Origin: Cryptomeria japonica
Taxonomy: Eukaryota; Streptophyta; Pinopsida; Cupressales; Cupressaceae
Direction: 5' to 3'
DNA: 64,000 nucleotides
Assembly (NCBI RefSeq): GCF_030272615.1
Contig: NC_081410.1
Span: 185,677,619-185,741,618, forward strand
A program made the position numbers and the translations under genes. Below the pieces are notes generated by a model. That model did no database searches, was not told the origin of the DNA, and was given only the letters and a program-made list of their open reading frames with translations. The stretch's first letter is position 1, and the number at the start of each line of letters is the position of its first letter. Positions 11,946 to 23,482 of the stretch are shown here, one piece after another.

Positions 11946-12087
11946 GCTTGAACATTCTTCTTCCTTGGGCGATGAGTTCGAAACAGGGGTTAAACCCCTC
12001 GTTGGATTATAATATGTTTTTTTTTGTTTACTTGTTTTCTTGGAATATTTTCAGCGCGATAACTTGTCTCATGTATGAAATTTTATT

Positions 12088-12111
12088 TTTATATATATAT
12101 ATATATACATG

Positions 12112-12183
<72 letters not shown>

Positions 12184-12475
12184 GGGATATGGCAGAACAA
12201 GATAAAAAAGAAAACTCAGTTCTTTTATCTGGAATATACAGCTTACATCTTCAATAATCAGTTTTTTTTTTATATATATATATTTATATATATATATTAA
12301 TATATATATATATATATATTAATATATGAGGCATTTTGTATGTTTCCTTGAGGTATAAACAGAATGCTTTTACAATGCAAAAACCTTATATATATATATA
12401 TGTATATATATATATTTATATATATATGAATATATATATATATATATATATATATTTGTGTATATATATATATTT
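12088..12475. repeat. Cluster of (TA)n microsatellites
   Basis: Interrupted TATATA runs at about 12090-12182, 12262-12330 and 12388-12475, with occasional TATG or TACA units; another run of about 28 bp lies at 12699-12727. Peptides of Tyr/Ile repeats encoded by these tracts are artefacts of composition. Confidence 0.92.
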
Positions 12476-12695
12476 TTTTGTTTGAATGATTCAGATAGGA
12501 GATTAAATCAGTTTGCTCACTAGTATTATATTATATCTGAAAGTCATCACTTCTTTTTTTTTCTTTAATAAGCAGATTTTAAAGGGGTAAGAGTAGAATA
12601 TTTATACACTTGTGTATTCCAAATTCATTTGTTAAATATCATTGAAATGCCTTAAGAACTCTCCTATATCTATTGCAGTTTGATTTAAGGGAAAG

Positions 12696-12729
<34 letters not shown>

Positions 12730-15548
12730 ATTTTTTTTTAATATACCAAGACTAAATGTTAACCTTTATGAAAGAAATGGACTACAAATGATAAGATTTC
12801 TTTTTCTGCAACTATTGGAAAATAAATGACTCTCTTTCCTTTTTTTTTAAACTAAATAAACAGCAAAATAGAAGTCTGATTTTAATTAAATATACAGCAG
12901 CATACTCACTAAAAAAAAGGAAAAAGAGTAACATCTAATCTTTAAATTTCAGCTTACTCAATGTGCATACATTTCCTTTTTTTTAAATCAAGATGCAAAC
13001 TAACATTTTCTTTTCTTTTTGCAAAACTACCAAGTAGGAAAACACATGGGTATTCATTGACAAATATAAATACAAGGTTGAAGAGGATACAAAATAAATA
13101 TTATTACAAATGGGATGAAATCCCAGCAATGCTTTTTTTTCTCTCTACACAATAACTTGGAAATAATACAACTTTTTTTTTGAAGGAGAATACTACAACA
13201 TTGAATGCTTCCATTTCTTCCCTATTTTTTTTTTTTAAACATTTTTCTGCAACAAAAATCAGCCACATAGCTCTTTAATCCATCTTTTCCCATTCCCATG
13301 CAACCTGCAATAATACATATTTTGACCATGGGAAGCTCACCTCCCAGCCTAGGCTTACTAGAAGCCACCCCCGAGCTTGGAGAACCAAGCACTAGACGAG
13401 ATACAAACATGCAAAAACCACTACAAAACATAGGAAACATATTTATATTCAAATTTTCCCTTCCCAAGCTTCACATTCACCACTTTCATGGTGACTCTTC
13501 CATGGGTGGAAGTGGACCAAGTACCTATGGGGAGATTGCATGCCAAAACAATACAACATAAGCCACCTCATGGCAACACAAATGCAACCAAAAATACTTC
13601 CTCATTCCTTATGCCCCCCAAAAAGGCTCCAGGCCATATTTACTCCCCTTATGACCCCCAAATGCATACACAAGGCTATGCATCAAGGGTCACCAAGGAC
13701 ACCCTTGAGAACACTCTCCACAAGGAGAGCCTCTCACCCATGGCTGTCATACTCCTTCCACCCTGAGATCTTCCTACCCTCCCAAGAGTAGGAGATCTTG
13801 GGCACTCCCAAAACAATAAGAACACAAACAAAATACAAAGAAGAGAAACTACACATTTCAACAATAAAAACTTCATAATACACATTTTTACAAGCAACTC
13901 TTTTCTTTCACAAAACAACACAAACTAACATTTACAACATAACAAGAGGAAGAAAGAAGTAACCAACCTTATTCTGCCAAAAGGTTTGCTAACTTTAGTT
14001 GGGGATGAGCTGCCCAATTCCACACTAACTTTCTCCAAAAATTCCACTAAAAAATGCCAAACTCCTACTAACTTTTTCAAAACAAGCAAAATCTCCAAGA
14101 AAGGAGAGTGGGTGATTACTCACTAAGTTTGCAAATTCTTGCCTAAGAAGGCCTCTCACACACTTCCCAACCCCTTGGGTGAGGTGTGAGTTCCCATTGG
14201 TTGCCCTTCCCAAACTCTTGCACATTACTCAAATTGGAAAGGGAAAAGGTGGAAGAGGATGGGGAAGAGAGTTTAACTCCTAAAGGGAAGGTTCTCTATC
14301 CTAGGGAGAACTTCCTAAGTTCAATTTTCGTGCATCTAGAAAACACCACTTTTTGAAGTGACTTCATAGTCACATGGGAGAAGCCACATGTTGCAAAATA
14401 CCCCTAACCCATAGGTATACCCTTTGGACCTTTGGAAAAGCCTAAAAACTTACCCTAGGAGTCCATTAAACCCTTTGGAAACTCCACTAAAGTTTACCTA
14501 CGGGTCAAGCTTGAGTTGACCACTCCCATGACTCCCTACCCAAGACAAATTTGGGACCACACTCATGTTTTTGAATGGCTTTGGTAGAACAAAACTCCCT
14601 CCAAGAGACAAGTCAAAATCAATGACACTTAATCAGCACATGTGTCAAGTGACACATCAACAATACAATATAAAAATCACACATGGAAAATTGGTCTCTT
14701 GAAGGATTACACAATTACATATAAATTAAATTTTACACTCAAGCATTATACACATCACAAATAAAATACATCACAAGGGGAGGGGTGTTGTCTCTCCAAA
14801 TAGACAACTCCCGGCTTAACAAATGCACATTGGTCTAGGCTTGGTTCTCCATAAATTCCATGGTCACATGGATAATTTTCCTGCGCATCTCAATTAACAC
14901 ATTAGTAACTCCAAATAATCACAATTATACATAATCAAATACATGGATTTCATTACACATCAAACACTCATACATTTGGCAACAATAATTCAATATCTCA
15001 TTTGTTCAAATTCAATTTCACATAAGCAATTAATATAATTTTCCCAAAATTGAACCATTCATAAATATGCATCATTCTTTTATCATCAAAATGAAATCCT
15101 GCAAATTTCCAATAATGACATTCACCATCATAATGTAATTCTATTCTAGAAATCATATCTAAAGTTTCATAATCATCATGCATGAAATAAAACATCACAT
15201 ATGTCAGTGTGATCCAAATCATGGAATCATATAAGTTCTAAGTCCATAATGCATAAAATAAAGCATCCATAATAGTCTCAATATGCAAATAACTGAAAAT
15301 GTCAAACTGAATCGGGGTAGGGCCTCACAGACTTGCAGACATAGCCGCAACATCGGTCACAATCTTCAATTTTGTTGGCAAAATACCATTTCATTATTTT
15401 AACAAATGTCCTCTGATTCTCTCTGTACATTCTATGTCATCAGGTCAAACTTGGTCAATGCCCATGTGGACTATCAAGTTTCCCAGATCCATTGAAATCC
15501 ATACTTTGACCAACCTTCATGTTATACGCCTTGCATGCATGTTCTACC
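12476..15548. other. Unresolved non-coding stretch
   Basis: No protein similarity is recognised in either strand. Up to 13230 the DNA is AT-rich with T-runs. From 13290 to 14850 it is less AT-rich and has short open frames on both strands but no domain; its text (for example TAGGCTTGGTTCTCCA at 14836-14852, and a related CTTGGAGAACCAAG near 13376) suggests old LTR or repeat DNA. 14850-15300 is AT-rich. An LTR or MITE assignment would need database comparison. Confidence 0.4.
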
Positions 15549-16648
15549 CATGTGAGATAAGTTTTTTTAATTCTAAAGAAGCCTTCACTTTAATTTTGTT
15601 ATCTCATGCGAACCTTGTGTAGCTTCTTACTTCATGCGGGATAAGGTTTCTCTCTTTTGTCTTCACTTTTCCTTATCCTGTGGAACCACCGCATAACCAT
15701 CTGTCTCGTGGGAGATAAGGTTTTCTTCATGGCATGCTTTCACTTGTTATCTCGCATCACATATGGGTAGCTTCTCAACCTACACAAGATAAGACTTTGT
15801 CTTTTTCCTTATTGCTTTCTTATCCCATAACCTTCTCCTTATCATCACAGGAACACGCGGGATAAGCTTTTTCATCCCTTGACAAGCATGTTCTTCTTCT
15901 ATGTTAGCCTACACAACATTTTGTGTGCCTCTTAACCCATGCAGGATAATTTTTTTCTCTTTTGTCCTTGCTTTTCCTTATCCCACGAGTCTCTTCTCAT
16001 CCCTGCTTGGTCACACAGGATAAGCAGACCCTTCAATGCCAACTTCGCTTTTCCTTATCATGCGGGCTTCTTCACATCCCATCTTGTTCACGCGGAATAA
16101 GCAGGCCCTTCACTTCCTTTTATTTTCTTATCCCGCGGGCCCAATGACATCATCCTCCTCTCATGTGGGATAGGTGCCTTCAAGCAATCATCCTTCAATA
16201 TCCTATCTCACAAGACTATTTCTCTCCAAGTTGTACCACACGGGATAATGAGGCGCATTTACTTTTGTTAGCCCACATGACATTGTGTGATCTTCTTAAC
16301 CTGTGCGGGATAAGGGAATCCATAATCTTCCCTTCAGTTTCTTATCCCGCATGATTTTTTACTTTCGGCTAATATGATACAGGATGAGAGAAACAACCTT
16401 GTTCATCAAACTTAACTTATCTTACAGCATTTGTTGGTCACTTTTGACACTGCGAGATAAGAGGAAACATCTCTCCACTTAGACCTCTTTTGAATATCTT
16501 ATCTTGGACAACCATCGTTGATCACTTTTGACAATGTGGGATAAGAGGGGTTGCCTTGTTCAACAAACTTAAGTTATCTCGTGTGCACCTCACAAGTGTT
16601 ATCTCGCAAGGTCAAAATTATCTCTCTAGAATGTCGTGGGATAAGAGA
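15549..16648. repeat. Diverged ~75-bp minisatellite with inverted GGGATAAG motifs
   Basis: About 29 copies of a motif close to TGCGGGATAAG occur in alternating orientation. Plus-orientation copies start near 15551, 15635, 15706, 15782, 15853, 15938, 16012, 16089, 16162, 16239, 16303, 16379, 16451, 16535 and 16634, mostly 64-85 bp apart. Inverted copies (CTTATCCCGC type) lie about 37-48 bp after most of them. The basic unit is therefore about 75 bp and contains a dyad that could form a hairpin. The best-preserved copies are at 15635, 15857, 16127, 16303 and 16341. It ends about 580 bp before an LTR terminus at 17225 and may lie inside that LTR. GATAAG is the core of plant GATA/I-box sites; a regulatory role is only inferred. 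Confidence 0.85.
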
Positions 16649-17225
16649 ATAGCCCAATTGATTCATCAACAATGTTACCTCACAGGGTCTCTTCCCTGCA
16701 TTAAAACACACCACAGAACCCTCAGATGCACGTGAACCAAACAGTTGCTGCCACATGGAAATCATGACATACCAACTATAACACATGTCTCGGTGATTGT
16801 TGCAGACATGTGAATGATGAATCTAGTCGAAACCCTTCTAGCATAACATGACGTGTTATGTGTGATGGCTTCCTGCATCACTGCAACCTCCGTTGACATC
16901 CTTTTGACATCAATGACAATAATGCCAACACTTATCCATCCAATAAACTTATAAATAGTTAACATAGCATATTCATCTATTCTTGAAAAACACATCAATC
17001 TTCATACAACTCTAAATCTTATCACCATTTGATAGATATCTGGACCACATCTGAACCAATAACTAGATGCAACCACTCACCAAGGACTATAACCATAATA
17101 AACTATCAAACCAAACACTTCACCATATACTTCTACATTACATCACTTTTGGACCATTAGTACGAACAATCAGACCAAACCAATAGATTTGACATCAATG
17201 ACAATAAAGATTCATATGTGCAACA
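16649..17225 (-). repeat. LTR end, element B (left end not resolved)
   Basis: The plus strand ends TATGTGCAACA at 17225 and is followed at once by ATCTCTCCCTTTGTCATTAA, the reverse complement of a degraded PPT. By analogy with element D (48056/48057) this is the outer edge of a 3' LTR of a minus-strand element. The left terminus and the C-tract hairpin were not found, so its length is unknown. Confidence 0.55.
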
Positions 17226-17302
17226 ATCTCTCCCTTTGTCATTAATTACAAAACAAAAATATATTTCTCCTAATACTTCTCCCCCTTTGACATCAAAGAC
17301 AA
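17226..17302 (-). other. Polypurine tracts of element B
   Basis: Two minus-strand purine tracts: one adjoining the LTR end (AATGACAAAGGGAGAGAT, complement of 17226-17243) and one at about 17278-17302 (GATGTCAAAGGGGGAGAAG). The doublet matches that of elements A, C, D and Copia I. Confidence 0.7.
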
Positions 17303-17607
17303 AGGGTAACTCTCCTTGCTAAAAACAACTGATCATAATGGAAAACCCCCCTATCAAAAATCTTAAAACAAAAAAGGAACAAATTGAGTACAGATACCTT
17401 ATGGCATGCATTCCTAGGACAAATATCCATGCACGGTTTCTTTTAACCCATGATAGAAGAGTTTCAAGCATGAATAGTAGTAGAAAGAACTTTATTCTGA
17501 CTCTCACACTCAAGATATAAATTTACTACAATATAAAGAATATCAACATTTATCACACTTCATTTTACCTTTTCTACATCTATTAAAATCCTGATATATG
17601 AAGATAT

Positions 17608-18968
17608 TCACAATTCCATTGCATCCTCGAGGCAATAGAAAAAATTCATATATTCATCCCTTTGTCTCTTACGTAGGGATAACAGAGAGTGAAGATTTAA
17701 AACCTTACATCTCATAGAACTATTACCATCCTTGTAAATAACAAATGAGTGAGCCAACTTGATAAGATAAGTTTGAATGGAGTCTATCTCATCCTTTAAT
17801 TTTTTTGTAGCAACAAGCCACCTCAAACAATAGTGATATAACCTTGAAGAATTATCCATCATTTTCCTGAAACCAATTAGATTAAATTTAAGATTCTGAT
17901 GAGCCCTTAGACACTTCTCTATCATCTTGTTTTCCAAGTTAATCTATGTACATGACTCATCTAAATTAGTACTATCATTTCCAATTGAATCCATACGCTC
18001 AATCAACACTTCTACTGCCACTTTTAAAAATAAATTAGAAATATTAGTAGGAACAAAATTGTTTTGGACTAGATATGTCATAAAATCTTGTTCGATAATC
18101 TCTTTATCATATGTGGGAATAGTATGATATAGCTCACCAAAACCCTTCATTCCATTAGGTTGTATAGTCAATTCAACTAGTTTATCAACGTCAAAAGAGT
18201 TTTCCTTAGAAACAATAAGGAAAGCAACTAACTTCTTTTCTTTCTCATCATCCTTTTGCATACTGACCTTCCTGGTGCATCTTCATCATTTTCCATTATT
18301 GTAGCTTCTCCATATTCCATGTTTTTTGGATTCAAACACTCAAATTTCAATGCTTTAGAAATAGAGGAAGATGCCTCTATGGATGACTTCCTAGACATTT
18401 TAGGTTTTGATACACTTCCAACATCACCAATTCTCTTTTTGTTATATTTTTTTGTAATATCATCAAATGTTCTAAATCTTTCTTCATTCAAATCCTTAGG
18501 TAATTTAAGAAGTATCTCCACAATTCTCATGCACTCATCAACAAATACCTCATAGGGAATCTTTGACACCTATGAAGTTCTTGGAATTACTACTTCCATA
18601 AAACAATTATCCTTATCTACCATGAAAGTAATCTCATCTTTATACCAATTCACAACACTCAAAGGAATGTAATTTATAACAACCATCTCTTTCTTGATAT
18701 CCATAAAGAACTTGTAACAAGAAGCATCACTATCATTTAAACTATCCAAATACATCTTGATTTGAGTACCAACAACGACATCATTTATCCGTACAACATT
18801 TTTCATTCTGGGTAGGGCATTGAGAATATAGAATACCAGGCAAATAATAAGAGAGTCATACTGGAAGGGATACATTTCATTCTTAGTCAACACACTTATA
18901 GAATCTTTCACAGACCATTTCTCCCCAATTGACAACAATGGCAAAGGTTTGTTGCAACTAACTGTCAA
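17608..18968 (-). pseudogene. ORF2 of element B (pol-less family), broken
   Basis: Four overlapping minus-strand pieces (18968-18570, 18569-18228, 18261-17944, 17937-17608) together give a protein that matches the middle and end of ORF2 in C and D. Shared text includes an F(Q/R)...L(I/M)(I/C)CL..YI segment, then KDEITFMVDKDNCFMEVVIPR, which aligns with KY..EICF.IK.DE..MEAV.PR of C and D, then a basic linker (KKYNKKR, SKPKMSRKS) and a helical C-terminal part. The N-terminal third is missing; upstream lies the 3' region of Copia G. No catalytic motif is seen. Function unknown. Confidence 0.65.
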
Positions 18969-19228
18969 TTGTACATGAACGCCCCCTTTGATTTTCTATA
19001 GCAATGAATGGAACTTTCAATTTTGATCATGACACATCTACAATACATTAGACATTTCCTTTACTTCTTGGCATTTGTTGCATGTAGATAGATGAACCAT
19101 TATTACAATATAAAGAGCAGTATTGCTTACAAAAATTCAGATCTCCCCCTAAGACTGTACATGAGGTTCAAGGTGGTAAGTTAAGAAATGATATGCTCCC
19201 CCTGAACCATGGATCTCAAATCAATGCT
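18969..19228 (-). other. 3' region of Copia G with PPT-like tracts
   Basis: On the minus strand, after the pol stop, CAGGGGGAGCA (about 19193-19203), TTAGGGGGAGAT (about 19143-19154) and ATCAAAGGGGGCG (about 18981-18993) occur. This series of purine tracts is what Sirevirus-like Copia elements have between pol and the 3' LTR. Instead of an LTR the sequence runs into the ORF2 remnant of B. Confidence 0.65.
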
Positions 19229-19859
19229 TTAATTGTAGAAGGAGGGTGAGAAAACACCCATTTTTTGTCTCAAGTACTCAAAACTATCCTTGGGCAGTGT
19301 CTTAGTAAAGATATTAGCTATTTGCTCACCAGTACAAACATATTCAACTTTCACTTCTTTTTCTGCAACCTTTTTCCCTAAGAAAATGATATTTGATTGC
19401 AATGTGCTTAGTCCTAGAATGCATAACATTTTTCTTTGATATATTGATTGCACTTGAGTTGTCACACATGACAGGAATAGGATCCAAAAAATCTACCTGA
19501 ATGTCCTTTAGAGTTTTCTTCATCCACAAAACCTGTGAGCAACATGTAGCAACAACTATATACTCTACTTCAGTCGTAGATAAAGAAATAGAATCTTGCT
19601 TCTTGTTGTGCCATGAGACCAATCTGTCTCTAAGGAAGAAAGCTCTACCACTGGTGATCTTCCTATCATCTATGCAACCTGCCCAATCAACATCAGTAAA
19701 GGCTTGTCAAGTGAAATCTCCTTTCATTGGATACTATAAGCCATAAGTGAGTGTCCCCGACAGATACTTGAATATCCTCCTTACAACATTGACATGTGAT
19801 TTCTTAGGAGCTGATTGAAATATTGCAACCATGCATACAACTTGAACTATATCAAGCCT
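19229..19859 (-). pseudogene. pol: Copia G RNase H
   Basis: Continues the reverse transcriptase frame after a stop near 19860. Recognisable parts are DVDWAGCIDDRK, LSTTEVEYIVVATCCSQVLW, CDNSSAINISKK and, after a frameshift near 19370, TGEQIANIFTKTLPKDSFEYLR. The order and spacing are those of Copia RNase H, which degrades template RNA during reverse transcription. At least three stops and one frameshift make it non-functional. Confidence 0.85.
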
Positions 19860-20771
19860 TTAAGTTGTAAGATACAATAGGCTTCCAATCATGGATCTAT
19901 ACAAAGTCTTATCTACACTAGGTGACTCATCATCTTTGCTTAATTTGCATCTTGTCACCATCGGGGTACTAACCAGTTTGTTGTCTTCCATTTGAAATTT
20001 ATTCATCATGTCTTTAGCATACTTTGTTTGAGAAATGAATATGTCCTTATTCCTTTGTGATATTTGTATACCAAGAAAATATGATAATTCTCCAAGCATG
20101 GACATTTCAAATTCTAACTGCATCTGATATGCAAATTCTTTACATAGAACATCTTTGTTGCCTCCAAAGATGATATCATCTACATATACCACTACTATGA
20201 TCATGTGGTCTCCATCTACCTTGATATATAAATTGTTGTCAACATTTCCTTTTCTGAAACCTTTTTGATGGAGGTGCTCATCCAACCTAGAATGCCATGC
20301 TCTAGGTGCCTGCTTTAGACCATATAGTGCTTTCTTCAATCTACAAACAAAGTTCTCATCTTCATGTAGCTGAAAACCTTTAGGTTGATCTATGTAGACC
20401 TCTTCTTCAATATTTACATTCAAGAATGCATGTTTGACATCCATTTGATATCTTTTATAAGCTGAGAATGCCAAAAACATTCTAATTGCTTCAAGTCTTG
20501 CAACTGGTGCAAAGATTTCTTCAAAATCTATGCCCTCTACCTGAGAATATCCCTTACATACTAACCTTGTCTTGTTCCTTATTACCTTGGCTTCTTTATT
20601 CATCTTGTTCCTATAGAACCATTTAGTCCCAATGACATTTTTGTCAGTGGGTCTAGGAACCAATTCCCATGTTTTGTTCTTTTCAATTTGTTGTAACTCT
20701 TCTTCCATAACTTTTAACCACTTTTCACTTTTGTTAGCTTCATCATATGTTATAGGTTCCATCTCAATCAT
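19860..20771 (-). pseudogene. pol: Copia G reverse transcriptase
   Basis: An uninterrupted frame of 303 codons covering the Copia RT core: [59 protein letters not shown] and the catalytic YVDDIIFGG, then the STPM and [10 protein letters not shown] connection. All three catalytic Asp positions look present. The domain itself is intact, but upstream and downstream domains are broken, so the polyprotein cannot be made. Sirevirus/SIRE-like by overall text and by the 3' purine tracts. Confidence 0.92.
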
Positions 20772-20962
20772 AAGGAAGAATTTTACTTGCTCATATTTTC
20801 TATATCTCCTTCTTGTTTGTACACAATCATTCTTGTTACCAATAATCTGATCCTCAGGGTGATTCTTTTGCCCATATTTGTTGGGGGCTTTGCTTGTTTC
20901 TTCTTCTTCATGTTCACTCTCAGATTTCTTTTCATTTTCAACATATGGTTCTTCAGTCTAAA

Positions 20963-21873
20963 TCACTGAGTTTTATTTCCTTTTGTACATATCATAAAAT
21001 CAAATCTCACATGCACACTTTCAACCACTTTCTTCAATCTTTTTTTAAAACACTTGTAGGCCTTGTTGTGAGTAGAGTAGCCTAAGAAGATACCTTTGTC
21101 ACTTCTTGATTCAAAGATACCTAGTCCATCTTCATCTCTTCTAATGAAGCATTTTCTTCCATACACTTTGAAATACTTGACTGAAGGTCGCCTATCATAT
21201 CATAGTTCATAAGGTGTCATATTATTGTTCACCCTTAGTTGTACTCTGTTTAAGATGTATATAGTAATGTGGACTACCTCTTTCCAATAAACATCAGGCG
21301 GATTTGCTTCATTTAACATTGTTCTTTCCATTTCCTTGATTGTCTTGTTTTTCCTTTCCACAACACCATTTTGTTGTGGTGTCCTAGGGGCTGAATATTG
21401 TCTTCTGGTTCCATACCTATCATAGTAGTCTTCAAATTCATTTGATGTGAACTCACCTTCACAGTTTGATCTCAAACATTTCAGCTTGTATCCACTTTCC
21501 TTCTCAACCATCTTCCTAAAGATTTTGAATCTTCCATAGGCTTGAGACTTGTCTTGCAAGAAGGTGACCCATGTCATCCTAAAGAAATCATCCATAAGTA
21601 GCATAAAGTATCTTTCTCCATTTAGGGCTCTTGTTCTTGTAGGCCCACAAAAATCATTTGCACGAGCTCAAGAGGTCTTGTAGTTGAGTTTGTCTTGAAA
21701 CTATATTTAGTTTGTTTTCCTCTTTGACACTCATCATAGAAAGTACTTGCTAGTTTGATAATCTGAGGTATGTGCCTAACATACCCTCTCTTTCCCACTT
21801 TAGCAATATTATCAAAATTAATGTGACTGAGCCTTCTATACCACAACCAGCTTTCATCAACTTGTCCCATCAT
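20963..21873 (-). pseudogene. pol: Copia G integrase
   Basis: The N-terminal zinc region (WLWYRRLSHINFDNI, then a Cys pair with ECQRGKQTKYSF) is at 21873-21640. The core is at 21604-21200 (LMDDFFRMTWVTF, LRSNCEGEFTS, QQNGVVERKNKTI), and the C-terminal part at 21166-20963 (GRKCFIRRDEDGLGIFESRSDKGIFLGYS). In the second catalytic position the usual SD.GGEF reads SNCEGEF, so the Asp is Asn. Frame breaks occur between the three parts. Integrates element cDNA in intact relatives. Confidence 0.88.
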
Positions 21874-21888
21874 ACATTAGGACTCAAA

Positions 21889-22434
21889 TCATTCTTTCAA
21901 TTTGTACACATTTCCATCTATCCTTTTGCCTTTAGCAACAATTTTGTCAGTTCTTTCCTTTTTGATTTCACATCCTCTTGAGTCAAAAGTGAACATGTAT
22001 CCTTTGTCACACATTTGACTTACACTCAACAAATTATGTTTTAGACCTTCCACATAATATATATCATGAGCTTTTAATTTTCCATCAATGTTTAGTGTAC
22101 CCTTGCCTTTTATCTTGATTGCAAAATTGTCTCCAAAACTTATTGAGCCCCCATTCCAATCTTCAAGCTTAATGAATTTCTTCTTATCACCGGTCATATG
22201 GTTGGAACAACCACTGCCAACTACCCACAAGTTTTTCCTTTCAGCATGTAGGGCATTTTGAATAGTCAACCTTAACTCAGCCTTATATTTATCCTTTTGT
22301 GCCCAAACTTGTTTGGTTTCTTTCTTCCTTTCTGATGTCCCATTCGGTTGTGATTTTCCATTAAGTTTAGATGTTGACTCTATCTTCTTTTGTTTAGCTA
22401 TCCTAAGCTTACAGTTCTTTACAATGTGGCCCAA
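21889..22434 (-). pseudogene. pol: Copia G protease and GAG-pre-integrase
   Basis: A frame of 181 codons with the Copia aspartic protease region: the usual W..DSGCS.HMTG reads VVGSGCSNHMTGDKKKF, so the catalytic Asp is Gly. Further on YYVEGLKHNLLSVSQMCDKGY marks the end of the protease and the start of the pre-integrase segment. It is preceded by a degraded zinc knuckle (IVKNCKLRIAKQKK). Confidence 0.88.
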
Positions 22435-22539
22435 CTTTTGACAATGATAGCATTTTACATTTACATTGAATGATGAATTTGAAAATATATTGTAGGACTA
22501 AGATACATTTATCCTATAGTCATAAATTCCATGACCATG

Positions 22540-23482
22540 CCCATTAAAATGATAACAAATAACATTCGTATCCCTTAGAACAACAAATTGATTTATACTT
22601 TGAAAACTAGGAGGAGACCTATGCATAAGCCTACATTTTGCAATTCTATGACCATAAGTATTGCATTTATAACACTAGCCATGGAACTAAGATACATACA
22701 ATCATTGCTGAAGTTATTTCTCATTGGTCTCCTTGGAGAAGAATAACTTGGTCTTCTTGAGTTATTCGTCGTATCCTTGACTCTTGTGAAACCTCTATCA
22801 TCCATCTTGGTTTTTCTTTTTGGATCAGCATAACTGCTCTTTGTAATAGAAACATATGATTTCTTCTTTGTGGGCTTGCTGAAAGTGAAAGTTTGTTCAT
22901 TTCCACTCTTACTTGAAGAGACAAAATGTATCTCTTTATTTATGAGTCCTTATAGGTAGAATAGTGACCGACATCAAATCCAACTCCTTCTGTATCCTTT
23001 GAGTTCTTTTTCTCGTTCAACATTTTGTCCAATTCATCAATGTTGCCCTCATACTTGATTCTCACCTTGAGTTCATCTTTGCACTTTTCAAGTTCCTTTT
23101 TGAAATTCACAAATTCTTCCTCCATCTTTTGATACTCCTCTTTGTTTTCTAAATCTAATTTTGTCACTTCATACATTATTTTGTTTTCTTTGAACTGTGT
23201 AGTTATGACAGCTAGATTGCTATTTGATTCTTCAATATTCTTGTTTAGTAAGTCATGCTCTTTTATGACAAACTTCTTGTATTTCTTAAACTGTTTTCTT
23301 ACTTTGTCAAGTTCTTCAAGAGCACAAACCAATTTTTCTTCAAGGTCAACCATAGCATCTGCATCTTCTTTCTCACTGTCATCTAAATTTTTAGATTGAC
23401 CACCCATATGTTTCTCATTAAGGATCTCTTGAGCCATGAAGACACTAGTTTTTTTTCATCTTCACTATATTCCTCAACTGAC
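22540..23482 (-). pseudogene. gag: Copia G gag, downstream part
   Basis: 23437-22940 encodes a Glu/Lys-rich coiled coil (DLEEKLVCALEELDKVRKQ and following) ending in GVGFDVGHYSTYKDS; 22924-22593 encodes a basic linker with RRPMRNNF and remains of zinc knuckles. The frame continues upstream beyond the inserted element C, at 31087-31236. Layout is that of Sirevirus Gag, where a long coiled coil precedes the zinc knuckles. Confidence 0.75.

Noticed and set aside
11639-12184. Open frames on both strands in the CpG-rich patch, up to 181 codons.
   Set aside because: GC-rich repeats lack stop codons in all frames; products are Arg/Pro/Ala-rich, then Tyr/Ile repeats from (TA)n, with no domain.
12088-12730. 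TATA boxes in the (TA)n tracts.
   Set aside because: TATA strings are expected by composition; there is no linked transcript or coding region.
13222-13921. Short open frames around 13.2-13.9 kb as possible host exons.
   Set aside because: Frames are under 95 codons on both strands, with no domain, no convincing splice pattern and repeat-like surroundings.
10501-15480. LTR L and the LTR end at 17225 as the two halves of one LTR split by an insertion.
   Set aside because: The ACTTGGTCAAT..CATGTGGAC text occurs on both sides (about 10590 and 15448), so the halves overlap instead of joining; the relation stays open but a simple split is not supported.
15549-16648. CRISPR-like array of short repeats.
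   Set aside because: The motif is inverted in alternate copies, spacers are related to each other and diverged, and the context is plant repeat DNA.
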